The notes under the pieces are model-generated. The model saw nothing but the letters and a program-made list of their open reading frames with translations, made no database searches and was not told where the DNA came from. A program made the translations under genes and the position numbers. 64,000 bases of DNA from Pseudaestuariivita atlantica (lineage in GTDB: Bacteria > Pseudomonadota > Alphaproteobacteria > Rhodobacterales > Rhodobacteraceae). Where the stretch lies: positions 124,001 to 188,000 of the forward strand of contig NZ_AQQZ01000008.1 of the NCBI RefSeq assembly GCF_001205715.1, in the 5' to 3' direction. Shown one piece after another: positions 1 through 7,750 of the stretch (within the stretch, counting starts at the first letter, position 1; every line of letters begins with the position of its first letter).

Positions 1-321
1 GAAGCGGTAGATCGCCAGCGCGTATCCCGCGAGGCAGGCGAGCGAGACCGAGATCAGCACGGTCGGCACCGTGATCAGGACCGAGTTCAGCATGTAGGTC
101 GCGGCCTCGGATTGCGTGAAGACGGCGGTGTAGTTCTCCCACAGCTTGAACTCGCTCGGCCAGCCGAAGACGTTGCCGGCGTTGATGTCCTTCGCGCCGC
201 GGATCGAGGTGACGGCGATGGCCAGGAGCGGCAGGAGCCAGATGAAGAGCGCCACCGGCAGGAAGGCCTGGTAGCCGATGCGGGCGACGGGGCCGGATTT
301 CTCGATCGGGCGGGGGAACAT
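1..321 (-). CDS. Carbohydrate ABC transporter permease (MalG type), 3'-truncated by window edge
   Basis: This is the N-terminal 107 codons of an inner-membrane permease. Its start (ATG at 321) lies 2 bp after the stop of the upstream permease gene, so the two are translationally close. A first membrane segment (about residues 15-37, rich in L/A/I) follows a short cytoplasmic head containing PRPIEKSG. A periplasmic stretch with FGWPSEFKLWENY follows, and a second membrane segment starts near residue 75. The WPS.F..WENY sequence after TM1 is typical of MalG-type (BPD_transp_1) permeases of the CUT1 sugar family. The rest, including the EAA loop, lies outside the window. Family membership is well supported by context (MalF-type permease, binding protein and ATPase alongside); the substrate is unknown. 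Confidence 0.85.
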   Translation of the reverse strand, partial: MFPRPIEKSGPVARIGYQAFLPVALFIWLLPLLAIAVTSIRGAKDINAGNVFGWPSEFKLWENYTAVFTQSEAATYMLNSVLITVPTVLISVSLACLAGYALAIYRF

Positions 322-323
322 CG

Positions 324-1319
324 TCAGCGGCCTCCCTTCTCGTCCTGGTACATCCGCCACAGGAAGTAGCTGATGAAGACGAGCATGATGGCGAACAGCA
401 CCACCGCGATGGCCGAGCCATAGCCGTAGCGTTCGCCGTATTCGGAAATGGCGGTTTCGTACATGTAGTGCGACAGCACGTTGGTGGACCCGAACGGGCC
501 GCCCTGCGTCATGATCGCGATCATGTCGAACGACCGCAGCGCGCCGATCACGGTCACGACCACGGCGATGAAGGTCGCCGGGCGCAGTTGCGGCCAGACG
601 ACGTACCACAGCATCTTCCAGCCCTTGGCACCGTCGAGGCGCCCGGCCTCGATCTGGTCGGAGGCGACGTTGTTCAGCCCGGTGAGGTAGAGGATCATGC
701 AATAGGCGATCTGCGGCCAGAGGCCCGCGGCGATGATGCCGTAGGTGGCAAATTCGGGCGAGGACAGGATGTCAGGCGGGGAGCCGGCGCATTTGAAGGT
801 CACGTTGCCGACGATGTTGATCGTCTCTTCGCAGTAGAGCGCCTTGTAGACCTGCCCCACCACGCCGAAATCGGGGTTGTAGAACCAGCCGAAGATCAGG
901 CCGACGACGACCTGGCTGATCACGAAGGGGAAGAAAAAGAGCGACTTGTAGAGCCGCATCCCCGGCACGTCCTGGTTGAGGAACAGCGCGATCATCAGGC
1001 CCAGCGGCACGGCCAGCATGAACAGCACCAGCCACAGCACGTTGTTGACGAGCGAGGTCCAGAAATTCGGGTCATCCCACAGCTTCACGTAGTTCTCGAA
1101 CCCGATATAGGTCGCGGTCGAATTGCCCTGCGCGTCATACAGCCCGTTCCATTCGAACAGCGACAGGTAGAGCGATTCGAAGATCGGGCCGACCACGTAG
1201 ATCGCGAAGAACACGAGCGCGGGTGCGAGGAAGAACCACGGCGCGATGGCCAGCTTGTTGCGCGACAGCCAGGATGCCTCGGTCGGCAGGTCGGTGTCTG
1301 GCAGGGTGGCGTGGGCCAT
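324..1319 (-). CDS. Sugar ABC transporter permease, MalF type
   Basis: This 331-residue inner-membrane protein is one of the two permease subunits of a CUT1-type sugar importer. About six hydrophobic segments are visible (for example residues 26-48, 93-112, 124-147, 192-212, 252-270 and 302-322). The cytoplasmic EAA loop that docks on the ATPase reads EAGRLDGAKGWKMLWYVVWP (about 223-242). An insertion around residues 165-185 carries two cysteines (YCEE and KCAG) in a predicted periplasmic loop and could form a disulfide. The gene lies 146 bp downstream of the binding-protein gene, with a strong stem-loop in between, and 2 bp upstream of the MalG-type permease. The substrate cannot be deduced. 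Confidence 0.93.
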   Translation of the reverse strand: MAHATLPDTDLPTEASWLSRNKLAIAPWFFLAPALVFFAIYVVGPIFESLYLSLFEWNGLYDAQGNSTATYIGFENYVKLWDDPNFWTSLVNNVLWLVLFMLAVPLGLMIALFLNQDVPGMRLYKSLFFFPFVISQVVVGLIFGWFYNPDFGVVGQVYKALYCEETINIVGNVTFKCAGSPPDILSSPEFATYGIIAAGLWPQIAYCMILYLTGLNNVASDQIEAGRLDGAKGWKMLWYVVWPQLRPATFIAVVVTVIGALRSFDMIAIMTQGGPFGSTNVLSHYMYETAISEYGERYGYGSAIAVVLFAIMLVFISYFLWRMYQDEKGGR

Positions 1320-1420
1320 GGGTCGGGTCCTGTGGCTGTGTGGCGCGGGATGCGCGGGTCACGCGCCCGGCAGTCGGGCGGGCCGCGCGGGGGCCCGCGT
1401 CGCCGCGGGCGGGGGGGGTA

Positions 1421-1454
1421 CGGGGCGCGCGACGTCCGTCACGCGCGCGCCCCG
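1421..1454 (-). promoter_or_regulatory. Intercistronic stem-loop between binding protein and permease genes
   Basis: Two 11-bp arms (CGGGGCGCGCG at 1421-1431 and CGCGCGCCCCG at 1444-1454) pair perfectly around a 12-nt loop. They lie just downstream of the binding-protein stop codon. There is no T tract, so it is not a typical intrinsic terminator. In ABC sugar operons such hairpins commonly stabilise the binding-protein message or partly stop transcription, so that more binding protein than permease is made. That role here is inferred. Confidence 0.6.
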
Positions 1455-1465
1455 CGGGGGTCGTC

Positions 1466-2689
1466 TTAGTAGACTTCCGCCTGCACCTCGTCGAGGCGCT
1501 GCAGCACTTCCTGCATGGTCGAGGTGTCCAGCATGAACTTCTGGAAGCCTTCCATGCCGGCCTTGGCCATCGCCGCCGGGGCGTCGCGGTCATAGAACTG
1601 CGCGAGACCGGTGGCCGAGTTCAGCAGGGCAAAGCCTTCCTGGATGAACTTGTTGTCCGACACTTCGGCCTTGGAGTTGATCGGCAGCTGCCCGATCGTG
1701 GCGTTCCATTCCGTCTGCACGTCCGGACGCGCCACGAAGGCCAGCCACTTCTTGGCGTCTTCGGGGTTCTTCGCGTTGGTCGGGATGAAGAACGCGTCCG
1801 CGGGCGCTTCTTCGGCCAGCGGGATCGACGGGTCGATCGTCGGGAACGGCATGAAGTCGATCTGGTCTTCGGTCAGGCCGGCATTCTTGTAGCCGTCGAC
1901 CGAGAAGTTGCCCATCACGTACATCGCCGCGTCGCCGTTGGCGAAGGGCGCGATGGCATCCTGCCACGACATCGAGGCGTGGTTCTCGACGAAGCCGCAC
2001 TCGTCGATCAGCTGTTTCCAGTTCTCGAACGTGGCGACGATGCGCGGGTCGGTATATTTGATCTCACCCGCGGTCAGCGCGTTGTGCACGTCATAGCCGT
2101 TGGTGCGCAGGTTGATGTAGTCGAAGACGCCAGCGGCGGTCCAAAGGAACTTGGTGCCGATGGTGAACGGGGTCACGCCCGCGTCCTTCATCTTGGCGCA
2201 GCCCGCCAGCATGTCGTCCCAGGTTGCGAACTCTTCGAGGCCCAGGAGGTCGAAGATGTCCTTCCGGTAGTAGATGCCCCACTGGTAGTACGAATAGGGC
2301 ACGCCCCAGATCTTGCCGTCGCGCGACATGGTCGCCTTGATCGCGGCCAGGTCCTCGTTGAAGCCGTTCTCTTCCCAGACGTCGTCGACCGGCATGAACA
2401 GGCCCGCATCCACGAAGGGCGCCATGCGGTTGCCCGGATACCACGAGGTCACGTCGGGCGCGTCCGCGGTCAGGAAGTTGCGGATCGCCGTCTTGTGCGC
2501 TTCGCGGTCGTTGTTGTTGGCGATGACGTTGATGTCGGGGTTCTCGGCCTGGAACTTCGCGATCGCGGCCTCGAACGCGGCTTTCGGGCCGGGGTTGAGG
2601 TCGTCGAAGTTGATGACGAGGTCACGCGCCAACGCGCCCGACGCCATGAGCGCGAGCGCCGCCGCAGCGGTTGTGAGTTTACGGAACAT
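1466..2689 (-). CDS. Extracellular sugar-binding protein of ABC transporter
   Basis: This 407-residue periplasmic receptor belongs to the family-1 (SBP_bac_1) solute-binding proteins. It starts with a Sec signal peptide (MFRKLTTAAAALALMASGALA, cleavage near residue 22). The mature region has the family look, including DAPDVTSWYPGNR (ligand-cleft lobe), a GKIWGVPYSYYQWGIYY segment with the conserved 'GvPy' turn, and a C-terminal helix region after ARPDVQTEWN. The gene is the first of the minus-strand transport operon and diverges from an IclR regulator. A GGGAGG-like site precedes the ATG. The aromatic-rich cleft is compatible with a sugar or polyol, but the ligand is not determinable. Confidence 0.93.
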   Translation of the reverse strand: MFRKLTTAAAALALMASGALARDLVINFDDLNPGPKAAFEAAIAKFQAENPDINVIANNNDREAHKTAIRNFLTADAPDVTSWYPGNRMAPFVDAGLFMPVDDVWEENGFNEDLAAIKATMSRDGKIWGVPYSYYQWGIYYRKDIFDLLGLEEFATWDDMLAGCAKMKDAGVTPFTIGTKFLWTAAGVFDYINLRTNGYDVHNALTAGEIKYTDPRIVATFENWKQLIDECGFVENHASMSWQDAIAPFANGDAAMYVMGNFSVDGYKNAGLTEDQIDFMPFPTIDPSIPLAEEAPADAFFIPTNAKNPEDAKKWLAFVARPDVQTEWNATIGQLPINSKAEVSDNKFIQEGFALLNSATGLAQFYDRDAPAAMAKAGMEGFQKFMLDTSTMQEVLQRLDEVQAEVY

Positions 2690-2756
2690 GAAGTCCTCCC
2701 TTTGTTCCTATCGGGTTGGATGCGGTGCCGTTGTTCCCCCTCCCGGCAGCGCGGTT

Positions 2757-2795
2757 GGTTCCACATATTGAAACCGCATCTCAACTATTGAAACC
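2757..2795. promoter_or_regulatory. Probable IclR-type operator in the divergent promoter region
   Basis: ATTGAAACC occurs twice (2767-2775 and 2787-2795), exactly 20 bp apart, so both copies face the same side of the helix. The first copy is also the right half of a 19-bp imperfect palindrome (GGTT.CA / TG.AACC, 2757-2775). The block lies between the divergent binding-protein and IclR genes, where autoregulation and control of transport genes is usual for IclR proteins. The assignment is inferred from position and symmetry. Confidence 0.5.
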
Positions 2796-2862
2796 TTGCG
2801 GCATGCTTGCTACCGATGTCAACAGTCTTGGCGCCGAAATCAGCGCCGGGACGGGAGGAGAC

Positions 2863-3681
2863 ATGAATACGCAGGCTCACAGCCCGGCGGCCGGTGACGG
2901 CACGGTCGGCAAGGCTCTCGATGTGCTGGACCTGGTGGCGGCCTTTGGCCGTCCCGTCCGGTTCAGCGCGATCCTTGAAGCGAGCCCGCTGCCCAAGGCC
3001 ACCCTGTACCGGATGCTGCAGACCCTGACCAACCAGGGGATGCTGACGCAGGACCCCGACACGCAGGCCTACGCGCTGGGGCTGCGGCTGGTGCGGCTGG
3101 CGCACGAGGCGTGGCGGCAATCCTCGCTCGCCCCCATCGCGCGCCCGTTCATCGACGCGCTGGCGGCCGAGGTGCAGGAAACCGTGCACCTTGCCCAGAT
3201 GGATGCGGGGCAGGTCATCTATGTCGACAAGCGCAACGCCACCGACCCGATCGAGATGTTCAGCCAGGCGGGCAAGGTCGGCCCGGCCTATTGCACCGGC
3301 GTCGGCAAGGCGATGCTGGCGCATCTCACGCCCGACCGGCTGCAGGACGCGCTGTCGCGGCAATCCTTCCACGACCACACGCCCGCCACGCTCGACACCG
3401 CGATCAAGCTGATGCGGGAACTGGACGACATCCGCGCATCGGGCGTCGCCTATGACCGCGAGGAGCACGAGCCCGGCATCATCTGCATCGCCGCGCCGAT
3501 CCTGTCCTCGCCCGCCCGCGTGATCGGCGCGCTGTCGATCACCACCTCCACCGCGCGCCACGCGCTCGACACGCTCGACGGGTTCAAACCGGCGCTTCTG
3601 CGCGCCGCCGAGGACATCGGCGGCGCGGCGCATGACTGGCAATTCCCGTCAGACGACCCGTCTGCACATTCCCCAAGCTGA
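2863..3681 (+). CDS. IclR family transcriptional regulator
   Basis: This 272-residue DNA-binding regulator probably controls the adjacent sugar uptake genes. The ATG at 2863 is chosen because GGGAGGAG sits 2 nt further upstream than the minimal spacing and no good site precedes earlier in-frame starts. The N-terminal winged helix (residues about 20-80) includes the IclR recognition region LPKATLYRMLQTL. The C-terminal effector domain carries the family signatures CTGVGKAMLA and YDREEHEPGIICIAAPI. It is transcribed away from the binding-protein gene and followed after 12 bp by the ATPase gene, with which it probably shares a transcript. The effector is unknown. Confidence 0.93.
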   Translation: MNTQAHSPAAGDGTVGKALDVLDLVAAFGRPVRFSAILEASPLPKATLYRMLQTLTNQGMLTQDPDTQAYALGLRLVRLAHEAWRQSSLAPIARPFIDALAAEVQETVHLAQMDAGQVIYVDKRNATDPIEMFSQAGKVGPAYCTGVGKAMLAHLTPDRLQDALSRQSFHDHTPATLDTAIKLMRELDDIRASGVAYDREEHEPGIICIAAPILSSPARVIGALSITTSTARHALDTLDGFKPALLRAAEDIGGAAHDWQFPSDDPSAHSPS

Positions 3682-3693
3682 GAAAGACCGCCC

Positions 3694-4752
3694 ATGTCCG
3701 GAGTCACGCTCGAAAAGGCCCTCAAACGCTACGGCGACGTCCAGGTCATCCACGGTGTCGACCTCGAGGTCGAGAACGGGGAATTCTGCGTCTTCGTCGG
3801 GCCGTCGGGCTGCGGCAAGTCCACGCTGTTGCGCATGATCGCGGGGCTTGAGGAGACGACGGACGGCACGATCCGCATCGGCACGCGCGACGTGACCCGC
3901 GCCGACCCCGCCGACCGGGGCGTGGCGATGGTATTCCAGACCTACGCGCTTTACCCGCACATGACGGTGCGCGAGAACATGGGTTTCGGGCTGAAGATGA
4001 ACGGCGTGCCCAAGGACCGCATCGCCGAGAAGGTGGCCGAGGCGAGCCGCATCCTGAAGCTCGACGACTACCTCGACCGCAAGCCCGCTGCCCTGTCGGG
4101 CGGCCAGCGCCAGCGGGTCGCCATCGGGCGGACCATCGTGCGCGGGCCCGAGGTGTTCCTGTTCGACGAACCGCTGTCGAACCTCGACGCCGAGTTGCGG
4201 GTGGACATGCGGGTGGAGATCGCCCGCCTGCACCGCGAGATCGGCGCGACGATGATCTATGTCACCCACGACCAGGTCGAGGCGATGACGCTGGCCGACA
4301 AGATCGTGATCCTGCGTGCCGGTCATATCGAACAGGTCGGCGCCCCGATGGACCTCTATAACGACCCCGACAACAAGTTCGTGGGCGGTTTCATCGGCTC
4401 CCCGCCGATGAATTTCCTCGCCGGCACGGTCAAGGGCGGCGCGGTCGAGGTCCCCGCGCTTGGAACATCGGTCGCGGTCACCGCCGCCCTGCCCGCCGAC
4501 GGCACCGCCGTGACGCTGGGCATCCGGCCCGAGCACCTGTCGCTCGACACAAGCGGCGACACGATGGAGGTCACCCACGCCGAGGCTTTGGGCGGGATCA
4601 GCTATGCCTACCTGATGTCCGACACGGGCGAGAAGCTGGTGGTGGAACATCGCGGCGCGGGTCTGGCCGAGGACGGCGCCCGCACCGGCATCACCTTCGA
4701 CCCTGCGGATGCCTACCTGTTCGACGCCGAGACCGAGTTGCGCATCCGCTGA
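3694..4752 (+). CDS. Sugar ABC transporter ATP-binding protein, UgpC/MalK type
   Basis: This 352-residue cytoplasmic ATPase energises the sugar importer encoded divergently. It shows Walker A GPSGCGKST (about 38-46), the Q loop in VFQTYALYPHMTV, signature LSGGQRQR, Walker B VFLFDEPLSNLD and the switch histidine in YVTHDQVEAMTL. A C-terminal OB/TOBE domain (about 240-352) includes the LGIRPEHL motif common to UgpC/MalK proteins. It is the second gene after IclR (12-bp gap) and converges with the Hsp70-like gene. The ATPase lies on the other side of the regulator from its permeases, but no other partner ATPase is visible. Confidence 0.95.
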   Translation: MSGVTLEKALKRYGDVQVIHGVDLEVENGEFCVFVGPSGCGKSTLLRMIAGLEETTDGTIRIGTRDVTRADPADRGVAMVFQTYALYPHMTVRENMGFGLKMNGVPKDRIAEKVAEASRILKLDDYLDRKPAALSGGQRQRVAIGRTIVRGPEVFLFDEPLSNLDAELRVDMRVEIARLHREIGATMIYVTHDQVEAMTLADKIVILRAGHIEQVGAPMDLYNDPDNKFVGGFIGSPPMNFLAGTVKGGAVEVPALGTSVAVTAALPADGTAVTLGIRPEHLSLDTSGDTMEVTHAEALGGISYAYLMSDTGEKLVVEHRGAGLAEDGARTGITFDPADAYLFDAETELRIR

Positions 4753-4768
4753 CACCGCGCCGGGGCGG

Positions 4769-6013
4769 TCAGTCCCATGGATCGGCAGAGGCGCGCGCCA
4801 GTCCTTCGGCAATCGCCGTCAAAGCCGCCCCCCGGTGCAGCGCGGCATTGGGAAAGCGCGGGCGCAGCGCGGCCTCGACCATGCCCATCAGGCTCGACCC
4901 GCCCACGAGGACGAGGTGGGTGACCTCTTCCGGCCCTCCGCCGGTGGCGCGCGCCGTGGCCTCGGCCACGTCGGCCAGCCGGTCGCCGCTTTGTGCAAGG
5001 CTTGCGGCCAGCGCCGCCCGCGTCAGGGGCGCTTCCAGCCCGCGCTCGACCATGTCCAGCCGCACCTGCGTGTCGCCCGTGTTCGCGGCGATCTTGGCGG
5101 CCTCGACCGCGAAGGCCACGTCGTGGCCCAATTCGTCCCCGATCACCCGCACCAGCCGCGCCAGCTTGTCCGGCTCCACCGCGTGGCGGGCGAGGTCCTT
5201 CGCCAGCCGCAGCGTGTCGCGCGACTGGACGAAAGGGATCTTGGCCCACGTGGCGAGGTCGTCATAGACCGCGTTGGGCGCGAGATGCGTGTCGCCCCCG
5301 AACAGGTGACGGATGCGCGAGCCGCGCCCCATCAACCCCATCACGTGGTCGAGCGACAGAAGCCGGTCGAAATCCGTCCCGCCCAGCCGCACCCCGCCAT
5401 TGGCAAGGATGGTGACGTCGTGCCCGTCGCCTTCGAACAGGGTGAAATCCGACGTGCCGCCGCCGATATCGACGATCAGCCCGCGCCCGCCGCCGGCCAG
5501 CACGCCCGCATTGGCCCGCGCGGCGGCGACCGGTTCGGGCAGGAACCGCACCCCGGCGAATCCGGCGGCGGCGTAACAGGCGCGCAGGTCATCCTCGGCC
5601 CGCGCGTCGCGGGCGGGATCGGCGGAATGGAAATGCACCGGCCGCCCCGACAGCGCGCGGTCGAAGGCGCGGCCCGCCGCCGCCTCGGCCCGCGCCTTGA
5701 GATGGGCGAGGAACCGCCCGGTGATGTCGACGAAGGTCAGCCGCTCCCCCATCAGGGCGCGGCGTTCGTGCATCAGCGACGTGCCCAGCACGCTTTTCAG
5801 CGCGCGCATGTAGCGGCCATGCGCACCGTCGAACAGCAACTCCTGCGCCGCCCGGCCATAGCGCACCGCGCCCGCGTCGAAATCGAAGAAGACGGCGGTG
5901 GGCAGCGTCGTTGCACCACCCTCGACCGGCAACAGGACGGGCGCGCCGTCCCGCATGACGCCCACGGCGGAATTGGAGGTGCCGAAATCGACACCCAGCA
6001 CGTCGCCCGACAT
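4769..6013 (-). CDS. Hsp70 family protein (YegD-like)
   Basis: This 414-residue protein contains the actin-like ATPase fold of Hsp70. The phosphate-1 motif is GVDFGTSNSAVGV near the N-terminus, phosphate-2 is IVDIGGGTSDFTLFEG, and the adenosine motif is LVLVGGSSLMGMVE. FLPEPVAAA between them matches the connecting segment of DnaK. It stops shortly after the ATPase domain, so it lacks the substrate-binding domain and lid of DnaK (about 640 aa), as in YegD. It stands alone, convergent with the ABC ATPase gene. The client and function are unknown; the family call is firm. Confidence 0.92.
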   Translation of the reverse strand: MSGDVLGVDFGTSNSAVGVMRDGAPVLLPVEGGATTLPTAVFFDFDAGAVRYGRAAQELLFDGAHGRYMRALKSVLGTSLMHERRALMGERLTFVDITGRFLAHLKARAEAAAGRAFDRALSGRPVHFHSADPARDARAEDDLRACYAAAGFAGVRFLPEPVAAARANAGVLAGGGRGLIVDIGGGTSDFTLFEGDGHDVTILANGGVRLGGTDFDRLLSLDHVMGLMGRGSRIRHLFGGDTHLAPNAVYDDLATWAKIPFVQSRDTLRLAKDLARHAVEPDKLARLVRVIGDELGHDVAFAVEAAKIAANTGDTQVRLDMVERGLEAPLTRAALAASLAQSGDRLADVAEATARATGGGPEEVTHLVLVGGSSLMGMVEAALRPRFPNAALHRGAALTAIAEGLARASADPWD

Positions 6014-6150
6014 GGCGGCACCCTCGCTTGCCCTAAAGGAAGGCGGCGGGAGTAACGTGAGGTCCCGCGCTTTGCAACCCTTGCTTGCTCTGGCCCTTCG
6101 CGGCGCGGCGGGGTACCCTGCCGAGCGACTGAAACAGGGAGAACCCCGCC

Positions 6151-7620
6151 ATGCGTCACCTTATTCTGGCCGCCTCGGCCCTTGCCATTCTGGCCGGCGC
6201 GGCGACCGCCAAGGACGACATAACCGTCGGCCTGCAGCTTGAGCCGCCGCATCTTGACCCCACCTCCGCCGCCGCCGGCGCCATCGACCAAGTGCTTTAT
6301 GCCAACGTGTTCGAAGGGCTGACGCGGTTCATGGAAGACGGCAGCGTCGTGCCCGCGCTGGCCGAATCGTGGGAGATCAGCGAGGACGGCACCTCCTACA
6401 CCTTCAACCTGCGCTCGGGCGTGACCTTCCACGACGGCACCACGATGGATGCCAAGGACGTGAAGTTCAGCCTCGACCGCGCGCGGGCCGAGGATTCGAC
6501 GAACGCGCAGAAGGCGCTGTTTGCAGGGATCGCCGACGTGACCGTGAAGGACGCGCAGACCGTGCAGGTGACGCTGACCGCGCCCGACGGCAACTTCCTG
6601 TTCAACATGGCCTGGGGCGACGCGGTGATCGTGGCGCCGGAATCGATCGACGGGATCAAGCAGAACCCGGTCGGCACCGGCCCCTTCATGTTCAAGGACT
6701 GGGTGCAGGGCGACCGGGTCGAACTGGCGGCCTATGACGGCTACTGGGGCGACAAGCCCGCGCTGACGGCGGCGACCTTCAAGTTCATCTCGGACCCCAC
6801 CGCCGCCTTCGCCGCGATGATGGCCGAGGATATCGACGCCTTCTCGGGCTTCCCGGCACCGGAGAACCTGCCGCAATTCGACGCCGATCCGCGGTTCCAG
6901 GTCCTCGTCGGCTCGACCGAGGGCGAGACGATCCTGTCCACCAACAACAAGATGCCGCCCTTCGACAATGTGCTGGTGCGCGAGGCCGTGGCCCATGCCA
7001 TCGACCGGCAGGCGATCATCGACGGCGCGATGTTCGGCTACGGCACGCCCATCGGCACCCATTTCGCGCCGCACAACCCGGCCTATGTCGACCTGACCGC
7101 CATGTCGGCCTACGACCCGGCGAAGTCGAAGGCTCTGCTGGCCGAGGCCGGTCTGCCCGACGGGTTCGAAACCACGTTGCACCTGCCGCCCCCCTCCTAC
7201 GCCCGTCGCGGCGGCGAGATCATCGCGGCGCAACTGGCCGAGGTGGGCATCAAGGCAGAGATCATCAACGTCGAATGGGCGCAGTGGCTGGAAACCGTGT
7301 TCCGGGGCAAGAATTTCGGCCTGACCATCGTCAGCCATACCGAGCCCTTCGACATCGGCATCTATGCCCGCCCGGATTACTACTTCCAGTACGACAATCC
7401 GGACTTCCAGGCCCTGATCGAGACGCTGACCAAGACGACGGATCCCGACAAGCGGACCGAACTGATCCGCGAGGCGGAAACGATCATCGCCAAGGATTAC
7501 GTCAACGGCTACCTGTTCCAGCTTGCCTCGCTTGGCGTCGCCAATGCCAAGCTGAACGGGCTGTGGGCCAACGCGCCGACGCAGGCGACGGACCTCACCG
7601 GCGTCAGCTGGTCGGACTGA
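6151..7620 (+). CDS. ABC transporter substrate-binding protein, family 5 (peptide/nickel type)
   Basis: This 489-residue periplasmic receptor has a Sec signal peptide (MRHLILAASALAILAGAATA). Family-5 marks include the N-terminal EPPHLDPTSA strand, VFEGLTRFMEDGSVVPALAESW, DGTSYTFNLRSGVTFHDG and the GTGPFMFKDW region. AGGGAGAA precedes the ATG at 6151. No oligopeptide permease or ATPase genes flank it, and two hairpins end its transcription unit. It is therefore an orphan receptor that must work with permeases encoded elsewhere. The ligand (peptide, nickel chelate, opine or other) cannot be read from sequence. Confidence 0.92.
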   Translation: MRHLILAASALAILAGAATAKDDITVGLQLEPPHLDPTSAAAGAIDQVLYANVFEGLTRFMEDGSVVPALAESWEISEDGTSYTFNLRSGVTFHDGTTMDAKDVKFSLDRARAEDSTNAQKALFAGIADVTVKDAQTVQVTLTAPDGNFLFNMAWGDAVIVAPESIDGIKQNPVGTGPFMFKDWVQGDRVELAAYDGYWGDKPALTAATFKFISDPTAAFAAMMAEDIDAFSGFPAPENLPQFDADPRFQVLVGSTEGETILSTNNKMPPFDNVLVREAVAHAIDRQAIIDGAMFGYGTPIGTHFAPHNPAYVDLTAMSAYDPAKSKALLAEAGLPDGFETTLHLPPPSYARRGGEIIAAQLAEVGIKAEIINVEWAQWLETVFRGKNFGLTIVSHTEPFDIGIYARPDYYFQYDNPDFQALIETLTKTTDPDKRTELIREAETIIAKDYVNGYLFQLASLGVANAKLNGLWANAPTQATDLTGVSWSD

Positions 7621-7634
7621 TCCGGCACGCATCC

Positions 7635-7656
7635 GGGGCCGCCCACGGGCGGCCCC
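7635..7656 (+). terminator. GC-rich hairpin after the family-5 binding protein gene
   Basis: GGGGCCGCCC (7635-7644) and GGGCGGCCCC (7647-7656) are perfect inverted repeats starting 14 nt after the stop codon. The centre is only 2 nt, so the real loop is likely 4 nt with a 9-bp stem. There is no T tract. A second, more classical hairpin follows at 7671, so the two probably act together. Confidence 0.5.
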
Positions 7657-7670
7657 ACCCCGCACATGAC

Positions 7671-7709
7671 ACGCCGCGTCGTCCAAGATCGACGCGGCGT
7701 CGTCGTTTT
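7671..7709 (+). terminator. Intrinsic terminator upstream of MFS gene
   Basis: A perfect 11-bp stem (ACGCCGCGTCG at 7671-7681, CGACGCGGCGT at 7690-7700) with an 8-nt loop is followed by CGTCGTTTT. It would end transcription from the solute-binding protein gene and separate it from the MFS gene at 7751. Confidence 0.7.
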
Positions 7710-7750
7710 CGGCCGCGACGGGGCGCTCCGGCCCGGTCAACCCTGCCTCC

